Position numbers and translations under genes: made by a program. Below are positions 33,704 to 42,166 of a stretch of DNA of 56,518 nucleotides, in pieces (the stretch's first letter is position 1; each line of letters opens with the position of its first letter). A model generated the notes under the pieces. The model had not been told where the DNA came from and ran no database searches. It saw only the letters and a list, made by a program, of their open reading frames with translations. The stretch is from Lachnospiraceae bacterium (lineage in GTDB: Bacteria > Bacillota > Clostridia > Lachnospirales > Lachnospiraceae). The stretch spans positions 1 to 56,518 of the forward strand of contig JAAVYA010000052.1 of NCBI GenBank assembly GCA_022790855.1, given 5' to 3'.

Positions 33704-34567
33704 TTGAAGAAAGTAGCAGTGATGACAGACAGCAACAGTGGGTTTACAAGACAGCAAGCGCAGGAAGCCGGAATTTATGTATTACCTATGCCGTTTTTCA
33801 TCAACGGGGAGACTTATTTTGAGGATATTGATTTGACACAGGAACAGTTTTATCAGAAGCTGGAAGGGAATGCGGAGATTTCCACTTCCATGCCAGCGGT
33901 GGGAGATGTGACGGATCTCTGGGATAAGCTTCTGCAGGAGTATGAAGAAGTGGTGCATATCCCAATGTCCAGCGGTCTCAGCGGTTCTTGCGAGGCGGCT
34001 CACATGCTGGCCCAGGATTATGATGGAAAGGTCCAGGTGGTGAATAATCAGAGAATATCCGTTACTCAGAAGCAATCCGTTCTGGACGCCAAAACATTGG
34101 CGGACCAGGGGAAGAGTGCGCTTGAGATAAAGGAATATTTGGAGGAGACAAAGTTTGAATCCAGTATTTATATTATGCTGGATACCCTGTATTATTTGAA
34201 AAAGGGCGGACGTATCACGCCTGCGGCCGCAGCTCTTGGGACCTTGCTGCGGTTAAAGCCGGTGCTCCAGATACAGGGAGATAAATTAGACGCCTTTGCA
34301 AAGGCAAGAACTTCCAAGCAGGGAAAAAATATTATGCTGGAAGCCATCAAGAATGATTTTGCCAATCGGTTCCATGACCCGGAAGGGAAAAATATGAGGC
34401 TTGGAATTGCCTATACGAAGGATCTGGATGCGGCAAAGGAATGGAAGAATGAGGTTTTGGCAGTATTTCCAAATCATGAGATTCAGATGGATCCCCTTTC
34501 TTTAAGCGTGGCATGTCATATCGGGCCTGGGGCGTTGGCCGTGACTTGCTGTAAGAAGCTATCCTAA
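33704..34567 (+). CDS. DegV-family fatty-acid-binding protein
   Basis: A 287-residue DegV protein. Members bind a fatty acid between two domains, and Firmicute relatives (FakB) present it to the FakA kinase for phospholipid synthesis. Family hallmarks are the DSNSGF start, the STSMPAVGD lid region, MSSGLSGS and the GGRITP motif. The start is a TTG at 33704 behind GGAGGAAG. No fakA-like gene is visible. A hairpin terminator follows. Confidence 0.93.
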   Translation: MKKVAVMTDSNSGFTRQQAQEAGIYVLPMPFFINGETYFEDIDLTQEQFYQKLEGNAEISTSMPAVGDVTDLWDKLLQEYEEVVHIPMSSGLSGSCEAAHMLAQDYDGKVQVVNNQRISVTQKQSVLDAKTLADQGKSALEIKEYLEETKFESSIYIMLDTLYYLKKGGRITPAAAALGTLLRLKPVLQIQGDKLDAFAKARTSKQGKNIMLEAIKNDFANRFHDPEGKNMRLGIAYTKDLDAAKEWKNEVLAVFPNHEIQMDPLSLSVACHIGPGALAVTCCKKLS

Positions 34568-34592
34568 AAAGTGTGGGGCCAAAGAGTAAACA

Positions 34593-34640
34593 AAGCCGGG
34601 AAGCCGCAAAAATGCGGTCTTTCCGGCTTGATTTATTAGT
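34593..34640 (+). terminator. degV terminator
   Basis: AAGCCGGGAAGCCGCA and TGCGGTCTTTCCGGCTT form a long, slightly imperfect hairpin followed by GATTTATT, 25 bases after the stop. Confidence 0.65.
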
Positions 34641-34721
34641 CTTTTGCGTTTGGAAAAACCGATATTTTGAGCTTTGTAGGTTTTTTTGCATCGGATTCCA
34701 TAAAGCCAAAGAAACTCCTGA

Positions 34722-35513
34722 TTAATACCCATAGTTTTTTTGCTGCGATTTTAAAAAGAACGCCGTTACCCCGGCGGCCAGAAGTTCCGCCGCCACCACA
34801 GACCCCCATATACCGTCTACCTTCCAGATCAACGGGAATGTTAAAACAGCCGCAATTTGGAATACAAAAGTCCTTAGAAAAGATATGGCTGCCGATACCA
34901 ATCCGTTGTTGAGGGCGGTAAAGAAAGAAGAGCCCAAAATTCCAAATCCCGAAAAAAGAAAGGAAAAGGAAAATATGGAAAACGCCCGCAGGGTTAAGAG
35001 AAGAAGTGCTCTGTCATAGCCTGTAAATAGATAAGAAAGAGGCTTTGCCAATGTAAGAGAGGATGTCAGCATAAACACCGCAAATATGGTAATCAACAGA
35101 AGAGACTTTTGCAGTAACCCTTTCAATTCACTTTTATTCTGTGCGCCATAATGGTATCCTACGATGGGAGCCGTTCCCACGGAGTAGCCGAGGAATACTG
35201 CTTGAAATATCAGGCTGACGTACATAAGAACTCCATAAGCCGCAATGCCGTCCTCTCCAGCATAGTTCAAAAGCTGGCCATTGTAAAGCATATTGACCAC
35301 GGACATGGAGATATTGCTTGTCAATTCCGAAGAGCCATTAACACAAGTTTTGATTAGGGAACCTTTGTCAAAGTGGGTTTTTCCCACAAAATTCGATACA
35401 AAAAATCCATCCACTACCCCATAAATGGAAGTGAATACCAGCATAATAATCGCAGGAAATGTAAAACGAAGCAGTTTTTTATAAGTAAAATGGTCCGATA
35501 ATTGAATTTTCAT
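34722..35513 (-). pseudogene. MATE-family transporter with internal in-frame deletion
   Basis: The 263 residues begin like a complete MATE efflux pump (MKIQLSDHFTYKKLLRFTFPA, YGVVDGFFVSNFVGKT) but jump at residue 45 or so to a segment that in full-length relatives lies about 190 residues later (FDKGSLIKTCVNGSSELTSNISMS), and then continue normally to the C-terminus. Usual length is about 450 residues with 12 helices; here only about 7 remain, so drug export is doubtful. The frame is intact. A palindrome, GTGGG-AAAAA-CCCAC (35373-35387), lies exactly at the junction. The gene starts inside the stop of the MarR-type regulator gene, indicating coupled translation. It could be a recently decayed gene or an assembly error. 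Confidence 0.65.
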
Positions 35514-35968
35514 GATGTTTCCTCCCTTAGTTCTTCCGTTTTTTTCTTGAGCCCCGCCAGGAACCGTTCCGTCAGTTCCAGATATTTCATAACATCCTCC
35601 TCTGGCCAGGAGGTTAAGATATCGTTTTCGGCTTCTATCATTTTAAGAGCGGTGTGTTCAGCAAAGACTTTTCCTTTCTCTGTAAGGCAGACATTTTTGT
35701 TTTTTCCTCCCACATGTTCCAGATATACGATTCCTTCGGACTCCAGTTTACGGATGGAAGAGTTTGCGGTCTGCTTGCTGAGCCCGGAGAGACGGCAGAT
35801 TTTCTGCAGCAGGCAGCGGTCTTTTTCTCCTTGGTCGCAGATGGTATAGATAATTTTCATGGCGCTGTCAGATATATGAAGCTTTAGAGACATTTCATGG
35901 TATGCAGCTTCCAGCTCTCCGATCAGATAATTGTAGCGTCTCATTTCCTTCGAAATATTAAAATTCAT
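35510..35968 (-). CDS. MarR-family transcriptional regulator
   Basis: A 152-residue winged-helix regulator. The DNA-binding part spans about 45-110: recognition helix LSKQTANSSIRKLESEGIV and wing YLEHVGGKNKNVCLTEKGK. The start at 35968 follows GGAGGTG. Its stop overlaps the start of the MATE gene by four bases, the usual arrangement of a repressor controlling its cognate exporter. Repeated CATTAGTACG boxes at the promoter (36001-36036) are the likely operator, suggesting autoregulation. Confidence 0.88.
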   Translation of the reverse strand: MNFNISKEMRRYNYLIGELEAAYHEMSLKLHISDSAMKIIYTICDQGEKDRCLLQKICRLSGLSKQTANSSIRKLESEGIVYLEHVGGKNKNVCLTEKGKVFAEHTALKMIEAENDILTSWPEEDVMKYLELTERFLAGLKKKTEELREETS

Positions 35969-36000
35969 TGGGCACCTCCAGAATGTATATAGCATGAAAT

Positions 36001-36040
36001 CGTACTAATGGATTATAGTATGATTCCGTACTAATGTCAA
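36001..36040 (-). promoter_or_regulatory. consensus promoter with tandem operator repeats (marR-MATE operon)
   Basis: On the minus strand TTGACA (36035-36040) and TATAAT (36012-36017) are 17 bases apart, a perfect sigma-A promoter. The decamer CATTAGTACG occurs twice, at 36027-36036 and 36001-36010, starts 26 bases apart, one overlapping the -35 end and one just after the -10 box. These are probable regulator-binding sites. Confidence 0.8.
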
Positions 36041-36070
36041 GACTTTTCCAGGGAGTTTTTACAAGATATT

Positions 36071-36116
36071 AAAATAAAAAGACCGGGGCGCAGGAATCAG
36101 GTTCCATACGCCCCGG
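36071..36116 (-). terminator. terminator of the second MATE gene
   Basis: On the minus strand CCGGGGCG and CGCCCCGG pair as an 8-bp GC-rich stem followed by TCTTTTTATTTT, 6 bases after the MATE stop. Confidence 0.85.
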
Positions 36117-36121
36117 AAGAA

Positions 36122-37465
36122 TTATTCCGCCGGAAGGCTTTTTTTGATTTTGCCTTTCCAAAGCAAATAGGTGATCAAAAGAGGGACGCCTGCTCCCAGC
36201 CAGGCGGTGGGGCTTGCAAAGCATACGGACCAGAATCCGGCAGGCTTTAGAAGGAGCATGACGACGCCGATGCGGCAAACCATTTCAAACAGGCCGCTGA
36301 TCATGGGCATAAAGCCCAGATCCAGACCCTGGAGTGCATTCCGGTAAAAATAGACCATGACCAGGGGAACGTAAAAGCAGGAAATCGTAGTCAGGTACTG
36401 CCTTGTGTAGGCCATTACTGCGTCTGTGGGGGCTGATAAGAACCAGCGTACGATAAAATCCCCCAGCAGGACAGAAACCAGTGCTGCAAAAAGGGCGGTT
36501 CCCAATGCGATCATAGCCCCTTTTCTCATTCCGTCAAAAATACGGCGGTATTTTCCGGCTCCCAGATTTTGGCCGCAGTAGGTGGCGATCGTGGTTCCCA
36601 ACGTAATCATAGGCTGACTGGAAAGCTGTTCCACTTTGGAGGCGGCCGTGTAGGCGGCGACAACGCTGGAACCGAAAACATTGACGGCGCTTTGCAGGAT
36701 CATAACGCCCACGGCTGTCACAGAATAGTTGACGGCCATTGGAACCCCAATGGATAACAGCTCCCGGCAGCTTTTCAAATCCAGGTAGAAATCTTCTTTC
36801 TGGATTTTCAGAATATCAAATTTTTTGAACATATAAAGAAAGCACAATGCGGCGGCCACGGTCTGGGCAATGACGGTGGCCAAGGCGGCCCCAGCAGGCC
36901 CCATATGCAGGGATACAATAAAAAATAGATCCAGGGCCACGTTCAGTACGGAGGAGACGATCAGAAAATACAAAGGTGTTTTACTGTCCCCAACGCCCCG
37001 AAGGATGGAGGAAGAGATATTGAAAAACATGGTGGCCAAAAGCCCGGAGTAGATAATTACGATATAACTGTTGGCCATGGAAAGGATATTTTCCGGCGTC
37101 TTCATAAATAGAAGCAGCATTCTGGAACAGGATAGTGTAATGGCCGTTATTACAACAGAAATGATAAGTCCCAGAATCAGAGAAACGGCAACATAGTGCT
37201 TCAGACGTTTTTCATCCTTTGCCCCGAAGGCGTGGGAAATCATAACGCCAAAGCCTTGGGCGATTCCCATGGCGAATCCCAGCACAAGAAATACGATGGA
37301 GCCGGTGGAGCCTACGGCCGCCAGAGCGTCTTCCCCCAGAAAACGTCCTACGATAATGGCGTCCACCATATTGTAAAACTGCTGGAATAAATTCCCCAAA
37401 AGTACGGGAATGGAAAACAAAAAAATAAGTTTTAAAGGATTTCCGGATGTCATGTCTTTTGTCAA
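36122..37465 (-). CDS. MATE-family efflux transporter
   Basis: A 447-residue multidrug and toxin extrusion transporter with 12 predicted membrane helices, normal for the family. It opens MTKDMTSGNPLKLIFLFSI, which is the common start of this clade. The start is taken as TTG at 37465, 8 bases after AAAGGAG; an ATG at 37453 is also in frame. It is a different MATE subfamily from the shortened gene upstream and is complete. The TRIC-like gene lies 29 bases upstream on the same strand and probably shares its transcript. Confidence 0.92.
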   Translation of the reverse strand: MTKDMTSGNPLKLIFLFSIPVLLGNLFQQFYNMVDAIIVGRFLGEDALAAVGSTGSIVFLVLGFAMGIAQGFGVMISHAFGAKDEKRLKHYVAVSLILGLIISVVITAITLSCSRMLLLFMKTPENILSMANSYIVIIYSGLLATMFFNISSSILRGVGDSKTPLYFLIVSSVLNVALDLFFIVSLHMGPAGAALATVIAQTVAAALCFLYMFKKFDILKIQKEDFYLDLKSCRELLSIGVPMAVNYSVTAVGVMILQSAVNVFGSSVVAAYTAASKVEQLSSQPMITLGTTIATYCGQNLGAGKYRRIFDGMRKGAMIALGTALFAALVSVLLGDFIVRWFLSAPTDAVMAYTRQYLTTISCFYVPLVMVYFYRNALQGLDLGFMPMISGLFEMVCRIGVVMLLLKPAGFWSVCFASPTAWLGAGVPLLITYLLWKGKIKKSLPAE

Positions 37466-37494
37466 AATGAAGTCTCCTTTCAAAAACGTAATTA

Positions 37495-38139
37495 TTATGA
37501 TTGTATCCGGGGGAGATTCCAGCGGAAATGGGCCGCCAGAAGCCGGATGAGAATAACGCTGGCCGCGCTTAACAGCATAGCAGCCGGCTCCTCTAGTACG
37601 TTTGACAGCATCAGGTAAAGAACGGCTCCTGCAAGAGAAGCGCAGGCATAAACGTGTTTTACAAAAACAAAGGGAGTGGTGCCCGCCATAATATCCCGAA
37701 GCATGCCCCCGCCGATGCCTGTAACGACACCGACAAAAATCAGAAGGAACGTATTGGGCTTGTCAAATATGGACATGGCGGTACGGATGCCGGTAATCGT
37801 AAAAATTCCAAGGCCAATGGCGTCTAACGTATTCATGGCCTGCTCGTAGGATTCCAAAAAACGGCTTCCCAGAAGTTCCTTTTTCCAGAAAATCAGGGCA
37901 AACAGAAAACAGGAAGTGATGGTGGCCGCTCCGGCGTAAGAGACATTCTGAAACATGCGGGGCGGATGGATGCCAAGAATCAGGTCCCGGATGCAGCCGC
38001 CTCCCACAGCGGTGGTGATGCCCAATACCAAAACGCCGAAAATGTCCATATTTCTGCGAATTCCCACCAATGCCCCGGACGAAGCAAAGGCAATGGTACC
38101 AATGATTTCCAGAAGAAAAATAAACGTTGTATATTCCAT
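37495..38139 (-). CDS. trimeric intracellular cation channel (TRIC/UPF0126) family protein
   Basis: A 214-residue membrane protein of about seven helices built from two repeats, each with the glycine-rich signature: GGGCIRDLILG and GGGMLRDIMAG. This is the bacterial TRIC-type cation channel family (formerly UPF0126, YicG). The ion carried in this organism is unknown. GGGGGAGGTT precedes the start. It is the first gene of the minus-strand pair with the MATE transporter. Confidence 0.92.
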   Translation of the reverse strand: MEYTTFIFLLEIIGTIAFASSGALVGIRRNMDIFGVLVLGITTAVGGGCIRDLILGIHPPRMFQNVSYAGAATITSCFLFALIFWKKELLGSRFLESYEQAMNTLDAIGLGIFTITGIRTAMSIFDKPNTFLLIFVGVVTGIGGGMLRDIMAGTTPFVFVKHVYACASLAGAVLYLMLSNVLEEPAAMLLSAASVILIRLLAAHFRWNLPRIQS

Positions 38140-38173
38140 AAAGCAACCTCCCCCAAAGGATCTTTCGTGATGT

Positions 38174-38211
38174 CAGAGCATGTTTGAACATTGCTTTCTG
38201 ACACGCTCTAG
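38174..38211. repeat. imperfect inverted repeat, REP-like
   Basis: AGAGCATGT (38175-38183) and ACACGCTCT (38201-38209) form a 9-bp imperfect inverted repeat in the divergent gap between the TRIC-like and CPBP genes; the right arm ends in the CTAG-containing motif found elsewhere in the window. Confidence 0.35.
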
Positions 38212-38378
38212 AACGGCATAATTGAAACAGTAACTAAGTATACAATATTGCGCCCCGAAAAACAATCTTTTTTTCTGTTGTAAGCAGGGCAAAAAAAACT
38301 TATAATAAATAAGAAGAAAGATTTTGGCGTGAAGAAACATAATTTTAGAACACGTCTTTTAATGACAGGAGGATTTGT

Positions 38379-39221
38379 ATGAAAGACACAACAAGGCAGG
38401 GCTGGAAAAAATTCGGATGGCTGTGCTTAAGCGCAGTACCGATGATCAGCTACCTGATTCTAATGATGGTGGTTACCGTGGGAATCTATGCGATTTTGAC
38501 GGTTTTTGCGTTGGCCCGGGGAGAGACGGACATTACCGGATATCTCCTGGGGTATGCCATGCACTGCGGCATTGCTTATGCGTTAGTGGGGCTTGTGGGG
38601 TACGGCCTGTGGTATTATTTTGGATGTAAGAAAAAACGGCTGCTTCCCCCGGCGGGTGTTTGTTCCATAAAAAATATCCTGGCAGTTTTTGCGGCGGCTT
38701 TCGGTGCAAATTGTGTGACTTCTTGGCTGCTGGCATTGGCGCAGATGCTTTTGCCGGATTTAATCAATGATTATTCCGAGATGATGGAGATGGCTGGCAT
38801 CGGAAATGTGACGGTTGCAATGGTTTTATATGTGGTGATTTTAGGCCCCATATTAGAAGAGCTGATTTTTCGGGGACTGACCTTTTATTATGCCAAAAAG
38901 TTCACCAAAAGCTTCTGGATCGCCAACGTGATCCAAGCTGTTTTTTTCGGAATTATGCATGGGAATCTGGTTCAGGGGGCCTATGCATTTATTCTGGGGC
39001 TTTTCCTGGGGTGGGTGTATGAAAAATTCCAGTCCCTCTATGCCACCATATGGATGCACATAGGGTACAATTTCTTAGGCTCTGGGATTTTGAGCCTAGT
39101 TTTCGGAGAAGACGTCTCCATTCCTTTCCAGATTGCCTGGAATCTATTGGGCATTGCGCTGCTTGTGGTAGGAGTTTTTGTGATCTGTAAAAGAGACGCT
39201 AAACAGGCGCCCGTGGGATAA
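38379..39221 (+). CDS. CPBP-family intramembrane metalloprotease
   Basis: A 280-residue membrane protein of the CPBP (CAAX protease/bacteriocin-processing, Abi) family. The catalytic pattern is complete: Glu160-Glu161 and Arg165 in EELIFRG, His194 in GIMHGN and His227 in MHIGYN. About eight helices are visible. Family members in Firmicutes often give immunity to, or process, bacteriocins, but no bacteriocin gene is nearby. AGGAGG lies upstream and sfsA begins 4 bases after the stop. Confidence 0.9.
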   Translation: MKDTTRQGWKKFGWLCLSAVPMISYLILMMVVTVGIYAILTVFALARGETDITGYLLGYAMHCGIAYALVGLVGYGLWYYFGCKKKRLLPPAGVCSIKNILAVFAAAFGANCVTSWLLALAQMLLPDLINDYSEMMEMAGIGNVTVAMVLYVVILGPILEELIFRGLTFYYAKKFTKSFWIANVIQAVFFGIMHGNLVQGAYAFILGLFLGWVYEKFQSLYATIWMHIGYNFLGSGILSLVFGEDVSIPFQIAWNLLGIALLVVGVFVICKRDAKQAPVG

Positions 39222-39225
39222 CTAT

Positions 39226-39894
39226 ATGGAATATCATAATATATTATCCGGAATCTTTGTATCCAGGCCCAACCGTTTTATTGCCCTGGTGGAAATCAAT
39301 GGGATACAGGAAAAGTGCCATGTGAAGAACACGGGAAGATGCCGGGAGCTTTTACTTCCCGGCGCTTCAGTGTATCTGGAACGAAGTGAACGTCCAGGCA
39401 GAAAGACTGCCTATGATCTGATCGGAGTAGACAAAGGCGGAAATTATATCAATATGGATTCCCAGGCCCCCAATCAGGCTGCGGCGGAATGGTTAAGGCA
39501 GCAGGGCTGGGAATCCATCCGGCCGGAGTACGCATACGGGGCTTCCAGACTGGATTTTTATATGGAACAAGGAGAACGCCGCAGGCTTTTGGAAGTGAAA
39601 GGCGTTACCTTAGAGGAACAGGGAATCGCCAGATTTCCGGACGCGCCCACCTTACGGGGCGTCAAACACCTGGAAGAATTGATCCGGGCCAGGGCCGAGG
39701 GATATGAGGCGGCCGTGCTGTTTGTCATTCAAATGAAAGGCGTTTGGTGTTTGCAACCAAATGACAGCACACATCCGGAATTTGGCGACGCTCTGCGAAG
39801 AGCAGCAAAGGCCGGGGTGGAAATCTTAGCTTACGATTGTATCGCCCGGCCGGAATGCTTAAGGTTGGATGTGCCGGTGCAGGTATGTCTTTAG
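39226..39894 (+). CDS. sfsA: DNA/RNA nuclease SfsA
   Basis: A 222-residue SfsA-family protein, once named sugar fermentation stimulation protein and now viewed as a nuclease. It shows the N-terminal RPNRFIALVEI and CHVKNTGRCREL segments and the nuclease core RLDFYM...LLEVKGVTL with FPDAPT. It is coupled to the CPBP gene (4-base gap). The start has a weak ribosome binding site, so translation may depend on coupling. Confidence 0.93.
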   Translation: MEYHNILSGIFVSRPNRFIALVEINGIQEKCHVKNTGRCRELLLPGASVYLERSERPGRKTAYDLIGVDKGGNYINMDSQAPNQAAAEWLRQQGWESIRPEYAYGASRLDFYMEQGERRRLLEVKGVTLEEQGIARFPDAPTLRGVKHLEELIRARAEGYEAAVLFVIQMKGVWCLQPNDSTHPEFGDALRRAAKAGVEILAYDCIARPECLRLDVPVQVCL

Positions 39895-39949
39895 CTTCAG
39901 GAATCTTAGCCTGGGAAAACCGCTGTATACGAACATAGAAGGAGATGAA

Positions 39950-41044
39950 ATGTTACAGGAATTTCCATTAGAAATGATTATAGAGCCGCTGCTTGCCTGG
40001 TTCCAAAGCCATGCCAGGGTGCTTCCCTGGCGGGAGGAGCCAACTCCTTACCGGGTATGGGTGTCGGAGATCATGCTTCAGCAAACCAGGGTGGAGGCAG
40101 TAAAACCTTATTTTGAACGCTTTACGAAAGCATTGCCGGACGTAGGGGATTTGGCGGATTGTGAGGAAGAAGCCCTGTTGAAGCTTTGGGAGGGACTGGG
40201 CTATTATAATCGTGTACGCAATATGCAGACAGCGGCGAAAACGATTATGACAGAATATGGGGGACAGATTCCTGCGGATTATGATCTGCTTTTAAAATTA
40301 AAAGGCATTGGCCATTATACTGCAGGCGCTATTTGCTCCATTGCGTATCAGATTCCAGTACCTGCGGTGGACGGGAATGTGCTTCGTGTTATTTCCAGGG
40401 TAAGCGGAGATATGTCAGATATTATGAAACAGTCGGTGCGGACAGCAATGGAGGAAGCCTTGCGGGAGGTGATGCCCAAAGACCGGGCAGGGGCGTTTAA
40501 TCAGGCGCTGATGGAGCTGGGGGCTACGGTTTGTGTTCCAAATGGCGCACCCCTTTGCGGAGAATGCCCCTGGAAGGAGTTCTGCCGTGCGGCCTTGGAA
40601 GGGAGCTGGGATAAGATTCCGGTAAAAAGCAAGGCCAAGCCCAGGAAAATAGAAGAGCGAACCGTATTTGTCATACGCACCGGAGAAAAGGTGGCGTTGA
40701 ATAAACGGCCAGGGAAAGGGCTCTTGGCAGGGTTGTACGAATTTCCCAATGTGCGGGGGCATCTGTCCAAAGAAGAAGCCTTAGACTGGGCGAAGGAGCA
40801 TGGGATCGCACCCATACGGATACAGCCCCTGGAAGAGGCGAAGCATATTTTTTCCCATGTAGAATGGCGGATGGCGGCTTACGCCATCCGGGTGGATGAA
40901 TTGGAGCCTCAGGAAAACGGGCTGTTGTTTGTGGATGTGGGAGAGACGGAAGAAAAATACCCCATACCGGCTGCATTTATGGCATACACCAAGTATATGC
41001 ATATCCGGCTGGGGAATGAGCGGTTCCGGCAGGAGGAACCGTAA
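39950..41044 (+). CDS. mutY: A/G-specific adenine glycosylase
   Basis: MutY removes adenine paired with 8-oxoguanine. The 364-residue chain has catalytic Glu40 (SEIMLQQTRV), the helix-hairpin-helix LKLKGIGHYTAGAI, Asp141 (VDGNVLRV), a four-cysteine iron-sulfur cluster (CVPNGAPLC-GEC-PWKEFC) and a C-terminal NUDIX-like domain for 8-oxoG recognition. The first two cluster cysteines are spaced seven residues apart, one more than in the Escherichia coli enzyme. The start at 39950 follows AAGGAGATG; the frame is open earlier and overlaps sfsA, but without a ribosome binding site. Confidence 0.95.
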   Translation: MLQEFPLEMIIEPLLAWFQSHARVLPWREEPTPYRVWVSEIMLQQTRVEAVKPYFERFTKALPDVGDLADCEEEALLKLWEGLGYYNRVRNMQTAAKTIMTEYGGQIPADYDLLLKLKGIGHYTAGAICSIAYQIPVPAVDGNVLRVISRVSGDMSDIMKQSVRTAMEEALREVMPKDRAGAFNQALMELGATVCVPNGAPLCGECPWKEFCRAALEGSWDKIPVKSKAKPRKIEERTVFVIRTGEKVALNKRPGKGLLAGLYEFPNVRGHLSKEEALDWAKEHGIAPIRIQPLEEAKHIFSHVEWRMAAYAIRVDELEPQENGLLFVDVGETEEKYPIPAAFMAYTKYMHIRLGNERFRQEEP

Positions 41045-41066
41045 GGATAGCCCATTGTCCTCTTTG

Positions 41067-42029
41067 CTATACCCATTCTGCCCTTAAAAAGCGGTCGTGG
41101 ATGGATACCTGGGGATTTGTGCCAAGAGAGGGGATATGTTCTTTCGTAATCATGCCTCCGGCCATCGCCTGGTGCCCGCCGCCGCTTCCGACGCCGGAAA
41201 GCGCTCGGGTGATCAAATGCCCTGCGTGGATGTCAGTGCGCTCATTGCGGACAGAAAAACGGATGCCGTCCGTATTGTCCGCATAAGTAACTGCGATTTC
41301 CACCACATCCAAGGTTAGGATAAAGTCGGAAATAATGGCGATCAGGGCCGGGGTGCAGTTAAAAGGAATATAGGCAAACGCCGTGGTCCCGAAGATTTTG
41401 ATATTCTGAATGGCGGCGCCGTAAGCCCTTAAGTCATCGTATTCCAGGGTATTGGTGTACATGCTTTTTACAAGGCTCCAGTCGGCGTGGTCAAAGAGAT
41501 AATTGAACATATCCGTATCCAGCTTTGTGGTGCCTCTGGTAAAATCAGCCGTATCCATTTTGATGCCGTAAGCAAGGGCAGAAGCTGCGGCAGGGGAAAT
41601 GGGCGTATTGGTGCTGCGAAAGTAAGAGGCGATGATACTGGCGCAGGCTCCCGTAAGCTGCAGGTCGGAATATACATATGTATAATTTTTATATACCGGA
41701 TGGTGGTCAATGCAGGCCACTTCCGTTCCGATAAAATCCGTAACATTGGAGTTCAGCTTCTGGGAATCCACCAGTACAATATAGTCCTCCGGAACCATTT
41801 CCGAGATATCCGTACCGGACTGCATGGCGATGCCAAAGGAATCCAGCATTTTCCGGGAACTGAGCCGGTCGATGCGCCCATCGTAGCAGAGGGTGGAGGA
41901 GATTCCGTAGTATTGCAGAAATTCCTGGAGCGCGAAGGCGCTGGAAATAGCGTCCGGGTCTGGAAAGTTGTGGGTCTGAATATAGACGGTGTGGTGTTTT
42001 AAGAGGGTTATTAATTCTGTCGGCTTCAT
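41067..42029 (-). CDS. DHH/DHHA1-family phosphoesterase (NrnA-like)
   Basis: A 320-residue DHH phosphoesterase. Metal ligands appear in THNFPDPDAI, LVDSQ and ACIDHHPVY, and the C-terminal DHHA1 domain has the substrate glycine cluster GVGSGGGHQAMAGG. This layout matches NrnA-type nano-RNases and pAp phosphatases or the cyclic-dinucleotide phosphodiesterases of the same superfamily; sequence alone does not separate them. The start at 42029 lies behind AGGAGGATG; the frame is open upstream but no ribosome site precedes the earlier ATG. It is divergent from recJ, another DHH enzyme. Confidence 0.88.
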   Translation of the reverse strand: MKPTELITLLKHHTVYIQTHNFPDPDAISSAFALQEFLQYYGISSTLCYDGRIDRLSSRKMLDSFGIAMQSGTDISEMVPEDYIVLVDSQKLNSNVTDFIGTEVACIDHHPVYKNYTYVYSDLQLTGACASIIASYFRSTNTPISPAAASALAYGIKMDTADFTRGTTKLDTDMFNYLFDHADWSLVKSMYTNTLEYDDLRAYGAAIQNIKIFGTTAFAYIPFNCTPALIAIISDFILTLDVVEIAVTYADNTDGIRFSVRNERTDIHAGHLITRALSGVGSGGGHQAMAGGMITKEHIPSLGTNPQVSIHDRFLRAEWV

Positions 42030-42082
42030 AATTATATCATCCTCCTGTGAGGGGGTGTGTTTGGAAACGGGCGGCAATTCCT

Positions 42083-42098
42083 GGGTATCGGAATACCC
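42083..42098. promoter_or_regulatory. palindrome in the DHH/recJ divergent region
   Basis: GGGTAT-CGGA-ATACCC is a perfect 6-bp inverted repeat just downstream of a TACAAT -10-like box on the minus strand. It could be an operator or a small leader hairpin for the DHH phosphoesterase gene. Confidence 0.3.
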
Positions 42099-42166
42099 GA
42101 AATTGTGATTGTATGGTAATGCTAACATATTGAAGGGAAAATTGGAAGGGAAATAGGGAGGAAAGA

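Noticed and set aside
41487..42002. 171-codon plus-strand frame opposite the DHH phosphoesterase gene
   Set aside because: It is the mirror of a well supported coding frame with clear DHH motifs and has no family resemblance.
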